Below the pieces are notes generated by a model. That model was given only the letters and a program-made list of their open reading frames with translations, was not told the origin of the DNA and searched no databases. From Bacillota bacterium (GTDB taxonomy: Bacteria; Bacillota; Clostridia; Christensenellales; SZUA-584), in assembly GCA_023399095.1 (NCBI GenBank), contig JAEWQS010000136.1, positions 1 through 20,883 of the forward strand: 20,883 bases of DNA, given 5' to 3'. Each line of letters starts with the position of its first letter. The stretch's first letter is position 1. This document shows, piece by piece, positions 8,029 to 15,700 of the stretch. Both the position numbers and the translations under genes were made by a program.

Positions 8029-9233
8029 CCCTGTTTCCTCTTCATCAGCATGTTCACAAGAAAACCATGTTTCTTTTTAAGCGGCTTATCCATATAGCTG
8101 TCGAGATAAACCTCGGCATTCTTTCTGGATGAATCAATCGCGGCCAATGCGAACTTCAGCACCTCTCTGCCGCGCTCACCGGAAAGCACAGGTTCGCGGT
8201 CATTCTTAATCGCATCCACAAAATCCCGCGTGGAGGCCTCAAAAGAGTCCGCCCAATCATGCTTCATATCCCAAAATTCCGTGAGCTTGCCATCTCGGTA
8301 CATCACCACAGGCGCGACATCTGACAGCATTGTGGCCGTGCAGCGCGTCACCCAGATGATACCCCGTGAGCCTGTGATCTCCATGCGCTCATCACAGGTG
8401 TAATATTTGCTTTTCACATACATGTCGTCGGAACTCATGATATCCCAAACGCCATACACCTTTTTATCTTTATGCTTCCACATGATCACGGCAGGCACAT
8501 CGTTATAGACGCCCGGCATCACCGGCGTTTCATCGATCCACGCCACCACCTTCTCCACATCGCCCAACATGTACATTATGGTTGAAAACTTATGGTATCC
8601 GTCGTCAAAAACGGTAGGACCGCCACCCGACAGCGAATCGTTAAACCGCCATAGCCATGATTTTGGATTGACGCACCAGCCTGTTTCCTTGATAGCTTCA
8701 TCCACCTGTGCGCAGCCTGCACCCACCTTCTTGTTGACAATGGGCATATTTTTTGAGGCGAGCGATGCGTTGTTCATTTTAAGCCGAATTCCCTGAGGCG
8801 TGCCGATTTCTCCCTCGTCCAGCAATTTTTTTGCAAGCTGGTAGGGAGGATAGAAAACGAAGTTTTCAAATATCTTGAGTTTCACGCCGTTGTCACGCGC
8901 GGCCTTGATCATGATATCGCATTCGTTTAGATTCATGGCCATTGGTTTTTGCACCGACACATGCTTTCCAGCATTGCAGGCTTTCACTGTGAATTCACAG
9001 TGAAGATGATGCGGCAGCAACAGCTCAACGGCCGTTACATCACTATCTATCAGCACATCATCAAAGCTCGCATAAACCTTGCTGACTCCATGATCCTGCG
9101 CAAATTTAACAGCATGCGCATGGTTGATATCGAAAACGCCCCAAACCTCGGCATCGGGATTGTCTTTGTAGCCGGCCACATGCAGCTGCGCAATCCGTCC
9201 GCAGCCAACAAGAACAAACTTCATTCTGCTCAT
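8025..9233 (-). CDS. Gfo/Idh/MocA-family oxidoreductase
   Basis: A 402-residue NAD(P)-dependent dehydrogenase. The N-terminal Rossmann domain has the dinucleotide motif GCGRIA at 10-15. The family's EKP catalytic motif appears as Gln95-Lys96-Pro97, keeping the essential lysine and replacing the usual Glu by Gln. The substrate-domain motif GGGPTVFDDGYHKF (203-216) supplies Asp210/Asp211 and His214. Family members oxidise or epimerise a ring hydroxyl of sugars, inositols or aminosugars. The start has GGAGG seven bases upstream. The gene follows the ThDP enzyme by 32 bases and overlaps the transketolase N gene by ATGA. The likely role is making a keto sugar or cyclitol ketone for downstream cleavage, but the substrate cannot be assigned. 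Confidence 0.88.
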   Translation of the reverse strand: MSRMKFVLVGCGRIAQLHVAGYKDNPDAEVWGVFDINHAHAVKFAQDHGVSKVYASFDDVLIDSDVTAVELLLPHHLHCEFTVKACNAGKHVSVQKPMAMNLNECDIMIKAARDNGVKLKIFENFVFYPPYQLAKKLLDEGEIGTPQGIRLKMNNASLASKNMPIVNKKVGAGCAQVDEAIKETGWCVNPKSWLWRFNDSLSGGGPTVFDDGYHKFSTIMYMLGDVEKVVAWIDETPVMPGVYNDVPAVIMWKHKDKKVYGVWDIMSSDDMYVKSKYYTCDERMEITGSRGIIWVTRCTATMLSDVAPVVMYRDGKLTEFWDMKHDWADSFEASTRDFVDAIKNDREPVLSGERGREVLKFALAAIDSSRKNAEVYLDSYMDKPLKKKHGFLVNMLMKRKQG

Positions 9234-9265
9234 CGTTTTGCCTCCTGATCAGATTCAGCACAATG

Positions 9266-11056
9266 TTATATTGTCTCTTCTTCCCTACCCTGCTCGTATT
9301 TCCTTCTTTTTTCCTCCATATAAGCGGGTATGGGGACATCCCACCAGCCATAAGCCTTACCGCCTGTATCCGGATAGTCTCTGCACACATCCACATTGAT
9401 GAATGCCGGCTTGCCTGACTCAATGGAATTTATTATCGCAGCTGTAATTCCTTCGGGTGTGCTTTCATTATACGCCTTTATCCCGAAGGATTCTGCTATA
9501 GATTTGAAGTCTGGGCTGTATATGGTATCTCCCTGCATAAAGTCATTTCCAAATGCGGCAGCCTCTCCAAGCACGTCTGCCTGCAGGTCTTTTATCGCCA
9601 TCCAGCCGCTGTTGTTGGCCATCACGATGACCACCGGAATATCGTATTGTGCCATTGTGGACAGTTCCTGCATTGTCATCATGAAGTCCCCATCGCCCAG
9701 CAGCGCGACAACGGGTCTGTCGGGTGCGGCGAGCTTTGCGCCCATCGCAGCCGGAACCGCCCAGCCCATTGTTGAAAAACCGCCCGTGGTCAGGTTGCAA
9801 TACGGCTCACGGTAGCAATATTCCTGGAACAATTGTGCTTGTGTGTTTCCTGAGGATGTCGAGATAATTGTGTTATCCGGCAGTTCTTTGTTTAATAGGC
9901 CGATGAGCTGAGAAATCGTGATTTGGCTTCTTTTCTTATCTCTAATGCTCTTAAGATAAGAGAACCACTCCCGCCTTAAACTTTTGATTTCGGCAAGGTA
10001 ATCCTTGTTGATTGTAAATGCCGAATCTGAGCTCAGAATCTGTTTGAGGCTTTCATTGAGGTCCGCGACAATACCAACGTCCGCGCCGTAATTCTTGCCT
10101 ATTTCCGATGTGTCGATATCGATATGAATGAGCTTGGTATCCGGAAAATTGAATGCAATCCCTTTGCGGTAAGAGCATGTGGTTTCATCCGCAAATCGTG
10201 TGCCGAGTGCCAATACCACATCGGCATTTCGGCTGAGTTCTAAACCGATTGCCGTCCCTTTGGAGCCTGTATGAAAGCCGTATTGCTCATGAGTCTCCGC
10301 AACGGTTCCTTTTGCCGCCAATGTGGTGATCACCGCAGCGCCCCAAATTTGCGCAAGCTGCATAATGAGTTCACCTGCCCCAGAGCGCAGCGCGCCGCCG
10401 CCCGCAAGGATGACCGGACGCTTTGCCGTTTTCATCAAAGCCACAGCCTTTTCGATAGATGCTATATCGGCGCATGGTTTCGATTCAGTGATCTCATTTT
10501 CGCTGCCAATTGGCTCATACTCACAATAGGCTGCCTGCACATCCATCGGAAGTGTGACCACGCATGGGCCGCATCGCCCCGTAGTCATTTGCCCAAAAGC
10601 CCGCCGCATGATTCTTGGGAGTTGACGGGCCGATTCGGCTCGCCAGCTGCGCTTGGTCAGAGGCTCAAGGCTCCTTAAAACATTGCTGTCCTGATAGCGC
10701 TCGATCTCCTGCAGCACGCCGACACCCTTCATATGCACATGCGTATCACCGCAGAGCGCCAGAAACGCCGTCGAGTCTACATAAGACGTCCCAAGGCCAA
10801 TGCTGGTATTGAGCGTGCCCGGGCCGATCGATGCAAAAACGGCAAGCGGTTTGCCTTTGATTCGGTAATAGCCGTCAGCGATAGCTGTCGCGGCCTGCTC
10901 ATGCTTGACTTGAATGTATTTAATATAGCCCGCTGTGTCTTCTTTACGAATGGCGTCGAACAACCCCAGCACACCATGGCCCGGTATCCCGATAATGTAC
11001 GGCACACCCTGATTGATCAACTGTTTGATAACAATTTCTCCGCCTGTGAGCTTCAT
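9266..11056 (-). CDS. ThDP-dependent enzyme, acetolactate-synthase-like
   Basis: A 596-residue protein with the three-domain layout of the acetolactate synthase/pyruvate oxidase/IolD superfamily. The ThDP-activating glutamate is Glu53 in VKHEQAATAIADGY. The middle domain runs from ~200 to 340, with ILAGGGA and IDIDTSEIGKNY. The C-terminal domain has the ThDP/Mg motif GDGDFMMTMQE (from 454) completed by NNSGW (481-485). TTGGFSTMGWAVPAAMGAK before it resembles acetolactate synthase more than IolD. No small regulatory subunit gene follows, so a biosynthetic AHAS role is unlikely. A catabolic carboligase, decarboxylase or dione hydrolase is more plausible. It is the first gene of the operon. ATG 11056 is preferred (GGAGG seven bases upstream) over the in-frame TTG one codon earlier. 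Confidence 0.88.
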   Translation of the reverse strand: MKLTGGEIVIKQLINQGVPYIIGIPGHGVLGLFDAIRKEDTAGYIKYIQVKHEQAATAIADGYYRIKGKPLAVFASIGPGTLNTSIGLGTSYVDSTAFLALCGDTHVHMKGVGVLQEIERYQDSNVLRSLEPLTKRSWRAESARQLPRIMRRAFGQMTTGRCGPCVVTLPMDVQAAYCEYEPIGSENEITESKPCADIASIEKAVALMKTAKRPVILAGGGALRSGAGELIMQLAQIWGAAVITTLAAKGTVAETHEQYGFHTGSKGTAIGLELSRNADVVLALGTRFADETTCSYRKGIAFNFPDTKLIHIDIDTSEIGKNYGADVGIVADLNESLKQILSSDSAFTINKDYLAEIKSLRREWFSYLKSIRDKKRSQITISQLIGLLNKELPDNTIISTSSGNTQAQLFQEYCYREPYCNLTTGGFSTMGWAVPAAMGAKLAAPDRPVVALLGDGDFMMTMQELSTMAQYDIPVVIVMANNSGWMAIKDLQADVLGEAAAFGNDFMQGDTIYSPDFKSIAESFGIKAYNESTPEGITAAIINSIESGKPAFINVDVCRDYPDTGGKAYGWWDVPIPAYMEEKRRKYEQGREEETI

Positions 11057-11086
11057 CAATGAACCTCCGTTATTGTTTCTATTTAT

Positions 11087-11115
11087 ATATTATGTTTTCA
11101 TATAACCAACTACAA
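11087..11115 (-). promoter_or_regulatory. Promoter of the catabolic operon
   Basis: Reading the minus strand, a -35-like TTGTAG (11115-11110) is followed by exactly 17 bases and a -10-like TAATAT (11092-11087). This lies about 30 bases before the ATG of the ThDP-enzyme gene, with a GGAGG site between. Hexamers are 4/6 matches, so this is a moderate sigma-70-type promoter, as expected for a regulated operon. Confidence 0.5.
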
Positions 11116-11130
11116 TAGTTTTTGGAAAGA

Positions 11131-11151
11131 CGGTTGCACAATGTGCAACCG
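11131..11151. promoter_or_regulatory. Perfect palindromic operator, probably for the operon's IclR regulator
   Basis: A 21-base perfect palindrome: arms CGGTTGCAC and GTGCAACCG around AAT. It starts about 16 bases upstream of the proposed -35. GTTGC...GCAAC-type palindromes are typical of IclR-family sites, and the operon encodes an IclR protein. Its position upstream of the -35 favours activation, though repression by looping or a different promoter is possible. No second copy was noticed in the window. Confidence 0.55.
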
Positions 11152-11216
11152 ATAAAAAGCCTACAAATTTCATTCGGATTAGCGATTTTTGACTTTGTAT
11201 TCATGCTCTGAAAATG

Positions 11217-11253
11217 GCCTCAAAAGGTAGGCAGTTATTACTTTTGTATAGTA
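11217..11253 (+). repeat. 37-bp direct repeat, copy 1
   Basis: The segment begins GCCTCAAAAGGTAGGCAG and ends TTTTGTATAGTA. It matches 11516-11552 at 34 of 37 positions in the same orientation, about 300 bases away. No protein is encoded across it. It ends in a TAGTA motif that recurs through the spacer. Confidence 0.75.
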
Positions 11254-11515
11254 AAAGTATAATCGCATGTCCAAACGCTCTGTATTTTTATGAGGTTTCG
11301 ATTTTTACGGTCTTTTTCTGTTCATATTTATATATTTATAGCCATAAAACCATTGGCTTATTGATACTCTTTCGATGTATAATTGATGAATATGAATGTA
11401 TTTCAACACTCAAATAAAGCTACGTTTAATCAGATTTGTACTATAAAGTCTATATAAATGTAGTATAAAGCATTCTGACAGCGGCTTTTACCCCTTCATC
11501 AGACGTAAAAAATCA

Positions 11516-11552
11516 GCCTCGAAAGGTAGGCAGTTTTTACTTTTGTGTAGTA
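11516..11552 (+). repeat. 37-bp direct repeat, copy 2
   Basis: The second copy of the 37-bp repeat differs from the copy at 11217 at three positions. It is followed directly by TATAAAA, so the shared tail reads TGTAGTATAAA, a motif also found at 11459-11469. It may be a protein-binding site or the relic of a duplicated sequence. Confidence 0.75.
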
Positions 11553-11577
11553 TAAAATGTGAAGATTATTTAGGCAT

Positions 11578-11611
11578 AAAAAAACCGAAAGTGGCTTCTC
11601 ATCTGGGTTTT
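11578..11611 (-). terminator. Weak intrinsic terminator after the tRNA-like fragment
   Basis: On the minus strand, AAAACC (11611-11606) pairs with GGTTTT (11586-11581) around a 19-base loop, and the T-run covers 11584-11578. It begins two bases after the CCA of the tRNA-like 3' end, the usual place for a tRNA gene terminator. The stem is AT-rich, so strength is uncertain. Confidence 0.4.
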
Positions 11612-11612
11612 C

Positions 11613-11660
11613 TGGCGCACCCGAACGGATTCGAACCGGTGGCCTCACACTTAGGAGGCG
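11613..11660 (-). pseudogene. tRNA-Arg(CCU)-like 3' half, possible attachment-site remnant
   Basis: Read on the minus strand, the segment shows an anticodon loop CTCCTAA (anticodon CCT), a variable segment, a T-arm with the canonical GGTTCGAATCC core, then CGGGTGCG and an encoded CCA. A matching 5' half is missing: the bases that should form the acceptor (GCACCCG expected) and D-arm are different, and the anticodon stem has two mismatches. This is the usual look of a tRNA 3' fragment left at one end of an integrated element. Alternatively it is a decayed tRNA. An 8-bp inverted repeat, GGCTTCTC (11593) and GAGAAGCC (11690), encloses the segment. Confidence 0.45.
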
Positions 11661-11675
11661 GCATGCCTATGGTTC
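11656..11675 (+). repeat. 20-nt direct repeat, left copy (att-like)
   Basis: AGGCGGCATGCCTATGGTTC matches 20557-20576 at 19 of 20 bases in the same orientation. Weaker similarity continues on the right side. This copy adjoins the tRNA-like 3' half. The two copies bracket the sortase/surface protein/LuxR module, as flanking att sites would. Confidence 0.6.
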
Positions 11676-11804
11676 GAAACACATAAGGCGAGAAGCCAAA
11701 AGTGCCTATTTAAAGGGGCTTTGGGCGATTCTACTGTGTCTATGTAGTCTATATATCCCCTCAAAATCCATGCTATACTACAGAAAATGTAGTATTAATG
11801 TAGC

Positions 11805-11828
11805 AAAACAAAAACGGCTGTCCAGCCA
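11805..11828 (-). terminator. Weak intrinsic terminator downstream of the sortase gene
   Basis: On the minus strand, GGCT (11827-11824) and AGCC (11819-11816) form a short stem around a four-base loop, with flanking T:G possible, followed by a run of TTTTTGTTTT-type sequence at 11814-11805. It lies about 100 bases past the full-length sortase stop. The stem is short, so this is a modest call. Confidence 0.4.
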
Positions 11829-11925
11829 CTCAGAATTTTGATAAATGCTGAATAACTATCGTCATTGAAATCCTAATCTGCGCGTCGCTCGCCTCAAGCG
11901 CAAAAATTAAAACTCCATCCTTAAG

Positions 11926-12723
11926 CTAACTAATTCTTTTCGCCAACACAACAAACTGACCGTTCTCCATATGATAATTGCAGGTGACCAGCGTCAAGAG
12001 TTCATCGCCGTATGATGCGGTAAAGCCGGTATCTTACAGAGACAGCGCTTTGATATTGGCAATATACTCATCAAAGTCGGCTTTGCTCTCAGCATTTAAA
12101 AAGTTGTAATGCTTGAAATCTGTATCTTTTTTGTTGTAAATCTGGTTTTCAAACACTGCGATGATCTCATATTCCTGCTGTGTGTAGATTGTATCGAAAC
12201 GGATGGTGGGGTTTTCTTTATAATAATCTTCGTCCTTATATCCATCCAACCCCGCAAACATCGTGCCGTTTTTCATGTGATGTCCATAAATAATCTTATT
12301 TGTGCCAAAGGGATTAACCGTGCATCGGGCATCAATAATCGGGACGCCGCTCCTGGCCGCCTCCTTGTCAAAGCCGTGTGTCAGATAAAAGTTGCCATCT
12401 TCCGGCGTATACATCACCGGATAATCAATACGGGATCCGTCAATTTTGATCCAGCCCGCCATATCTGTATTGAGCTGATGCAGTTCACGATATTGCGCCA
12501 ACACGGCTGGCTCATTTGGTGTTTGCATTGCTACCGAAGAATCATCCTTATCAAAACGTGGAGTAGGCTTCGTATCGCTCGCCACGATAACAGCCAACTT
12601 TTTGAAGGCATTTTCTTCTTTTATCCTCTGTATAGAATCGAGTGTCAGCATTGTCGCGGACAGTATAAAAACAGCGCATAATACAAATAAGAGAACAATG
12701 CGTAAAAGAGAGTTATTGAACAT
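11926..12723 (-). pseudogene. Class B-type sortase, interrupted by an in-frame stop codon
   Basis: The open part (12034-12723) is 229 residues. It has an N-terminal signal anchor (residues ~7-25), the sortase barrel starting near WIKIDGSRIDYPVMY, and the catalytic His148 in YGHHMKNGTMFAGL. It ends at TAA (12036-12034) after KALSL. The same frame then continues for 35 residues to a TAG at 11928-11926, with DTGFTASYGDELLTLVTCNY and NGQFVVLAKRIS. That tail contains the active-site Cys (position 248 if the stop is read as one residue). The catalytic Arg expected in NGRFVV is Gln (256). So the gene is inactive unless the stop is read through, and even then lacks the Arg. It sits 66 bases downstream of its likely substrate gene; AGGG lies seven bases before the ATG. 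Confidence 0.85.
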
Positions 12724-12748
12724 GTATTTCCCTTGTTTCTATGGAAAC

Positions 12749-12773
12749 GACCGGGTGAGGTGTGCACCCGGCC
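12749..12773 (-). other. Intergenic hairpin between surface protein and sortase genes
   Basis: GGCCGGGTG and CACCCGGTC (minus strand, 12773-12765 and 12757-12749) form a nine-base stem with one G:U pair and a seven-base loop. No T-run follows, so it is not a standard terminator. It may act as an mRNA-stability or processing element that sets the ratio of substrate to sortase. Confidence 0.5.
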
Positions 12774-12789
12774 GCCATATTAATGTTTT

Positions 12790-15700
12790 CTATCTTTTCG
12801 CCGCTTTTTTCATGCTCAATATAATGAGCAGTGCAATGCCGGCTAACGATAAACCGCCGAGCAGCCACCAGACAAAGTTCGACCGGCCATCTCCGGTATC
12901 GGGCACGTTGTCAAGATCACTTCCCGTTTGGACAAAAACGGCGAAAGGCGAAAGGCTGGTTACTGCAAACGTCGCTTGCCCGTTGACAACCGTGGATGTG
13001 AGCGTTTCGAGCACACCGTTTATGCTGTGCAGCGCTGTTAATTGCTGCCCATTATACTTAGGATCTACCGATACAGTGATTGTCAGTGTACCGGCAAACT
13101 CGCCCGAAAGCGAAATATCTTTACCAAAAACCATCAGATAATTGTTATTGTTCATTCTCTGCCGAATTGCATCGCTGGCATCATCGCTACCCAATGTGAT
13201 ATCACTCACAGTCAATACCGCATCGCCATTTATGATGCCGGAGACTGTGATACCGGAAGCGCTGTCGGTCAGTGTCCGCTGTTCATATCCGGCAGGCACC
13301 ACATCCCAATGGGCTGTATATTCCTTATTGCCTGTGGTTCCAATTGGTAACGTGACGCTAGCGGATGTGCCTAAAATGCCCGTGTCCGACCATCCGGCGA
13401 ACGCAAACCCTGCTTTTGTCGGGTTTCTGAGCGTAAGGGGCAAATTATCAGCCGTATATGACGTCGGATTGGCCGGAGACACCGTGCCGCCGTCCAGCTC
13501 ATAGTTAATGGTATACACCACCGCTGTCCAGTGTGCGGTATATGAACGATCGCCGGTTGAGCCTCCGGAAATTGTCACGCTCTTCGATGTGCCTGTGATA
13601 CCTGTGCCCGACCACCCGTCAAACACATATCCCGCTTTAGTCGGGTTGTTCAATATAATCGATTCGCTTTCTATTGTGTAGCTGGCCGGATTGGCCGAAG
13701 CCACTGTGCCACCGTCCAAATCATAGCTAATGGTATATGGGACTGCTGTCCAGTGTGCGGTATACGAACGATTTCCTGTTGAGCCGCCAGGAATCGTCAC
13801 GCTCTGCGACGTACCTGTGATATCCGTGCCAGACCACCCAGCAAACACATATCCTGCTTTAGTCGGGTTGCTGAGCATAAAGGGCAGATCATCCGCCGTA
13901 TATACCGTCGGATTAGCCGGAGTCACTGTGCCGCCATCCAGATCATAGTTAATGGTATATGCCGCAGCCCAATGTGCGGTATATGACCGGTTACCGATTG
14001 AGCCACCGGAAATTGTCACGCTCTTCGATGTGCCTGTGATGCCTGTGCCCGACCATCCTGTGAACACAAAGCCCGCTTTTGTCGGGTTATTGAGTATAAT
14101 GGATTGGCTTTCTATTGTGTAGCTGGCCGGGTTGACCAAGGCCACCGTGCCGCCGTCCAAATCATAGCTAATGGTATATGGGACTGCTGTCCAGTGTGCG
14201 GTATACGAACGATTTCCTGTTGAGCCGCCAGGAATCGTCACGCTCTGCGACGTACCTGTGATATCCGTGCCTGACCACCCGGCAAACACATATCCTGCTT
14301 TAGTCGGGTTGCTGAGCGTAAAGGGCAGATCATCCGCCGTATATACCGTCGGATTAGCCGGAGTCACTGTGCCGCCATCCAGATCATAGTTAATGGTATA
14401 TGCCGGTGTCCAATGTGCAGTATATGACCGGTTTCCGGCTGATCCGCCGGGAATCGTGACGCTTTGCGATGTGCCCGTGATATCCGTACCCGACCATCCC
14501 GTGAACACAAAGCCTGCTCTTGTCGGATTGTTTAGCGTAATCGATTCGCTTTCTATTGTGTAGTTGGCAGGATTGGCCGAAGCGACCGTCCCGCCGTCCA
14601 GATCATAAGTAATGGTAAAGGACTCCACCGTCCATTGTGCATAAAGCGTGGTATTTTCCGCAAATGTCAAGGAGCTGCCTGCTGTATAGGCTGTGCCATT
14701 TCCGTCAGCTTCCGTATTCCATCCGTCAAACGTATAATTCGCTCGGCTGAATCCACTGTCATCAGATACAGACGTTGTCATGTTATGCAGTCGTGTTACA
14801 GATTCCGGAGTTGTTCCCGTCCCGTCGTTTATGTCATAGCTCAGCGTATAGACCCTTAAATAAGCACCAAAATCACCCGTCCAAGGCACAGATATGCCGT
14901 ATATCATGCCCCCGCCGTGACCGGTAATATCAACATGGCTGTGCGTCCCAGACATCGGTGTTAAAAAACTGTTATTCGCAAGAAACGCCGCTGCTGAGCC
15001 TGATATTGAAAAGCTGCCGCCGGAGCCGCCGCTGCCGCTGCCGATATCCTGTCCTCCGTTACCTTCAGAATAGACGATGCCGTCCGAAATATCGATAACG
15101 CCGCCGGAGCTCAAATTTCCGCCGCCCAAGCCCGCGCCGTCCGTGCCGCCTTCTGCCGTGACAGTTCCGCCTGAAATCGTAAGCGTGGCGTCTGCGTCTG
15201 CCGGCCCATAGATCAGATGACCGCTGCCGATACCCGCACCGTTATCACCGCCCGTCGCGGTCACCGCGCCGCCGAGTATATTGATTGTGCCGCCCGTACC
15301 GCCTTCCGGATGATAAAGCGTCGCGGCTGTATTTCCATACCCGCCGCCAATACCCGCCGCGCCTTCACCGCCCTGTGCTGTGACATCCGCCGTATCGGAG
15401 ATGATAATCGCACCGGTGCCGGAACCCGTACCAGTATTGAACCATCCGCTTCCCATTCCATTGGCTCCTGCACCGATACCGGCTCCATGATACCCGCCTG
15501 TTGCACTCACCGTGCCGCCCGTTGAGGTAACTGTTCCGCCTGTTATGGTGATGGTGCCGCCGTCACGATAACAGCCGCCGCCAATGCCCGCGCTGCCCGC
15601 TTCGGTATAACTCCCACTCGTATGGGAACCGCCGGTCGCCGTCACACTGCCGCCTTCAATACGGATTGTGCCTCCGTCGCCGCCATTGCCGCCGCCGATG

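Larger units (their letters stand above)
11057..11925. other. Long non-coding AT-rich spacer between catabolic operon and surface module
   Basis: About 870 bases with no convincing gene on either strand. Short frames, such as a 67-codon one at 11214-11417 on the plus strand, lack a ribosome site and protein-like composition. The spacer holds the operon promoter and operator near 11087-11151, a 37-bp direct repeat pair (11217 and 11516), a tRNA-Arg-like 3' fragment at 11613-11660, a copy of a 20-nt repeat at 11656, several TGTAGTATA-like motifs, and two weak terminators. It looks like an integration or rearrangement junction. Confidence 0.6.

Noticed and set aside
11214..11417. Plus-strand 67-codon open frame in the spacer
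   Set aside because: It starts at the 37-bp repeat, has no ribosome site, and the Phe/Tyr/Ile-rich composition follows from AT-rich non-coding DNA.
11217..11552. CRISPR array
   Set aside because: There are only two 37-bp repeat copies, about 260 bases apart, with no regular spacers and no cas genes.
11593..11697. Complete cloverleaf tRNA on the plus strand closed by GGCTTCTC/GAGAAGCC
   Set aside because: The 8-bp closing stem and a GTTCGAAAC loop look tRNA-like, but the length (~105) and arms do not give a legal anticodon loop. The minus-strand tRNA-Arg 3' half explains the conserved part better.
12109..12681. Plus-strand 190-codon open frame opposite the sortase
   Set aside because: The minus strand encodes recognisable sortase sequence. 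The plus frame is Cys/Ile-rich with no family features.
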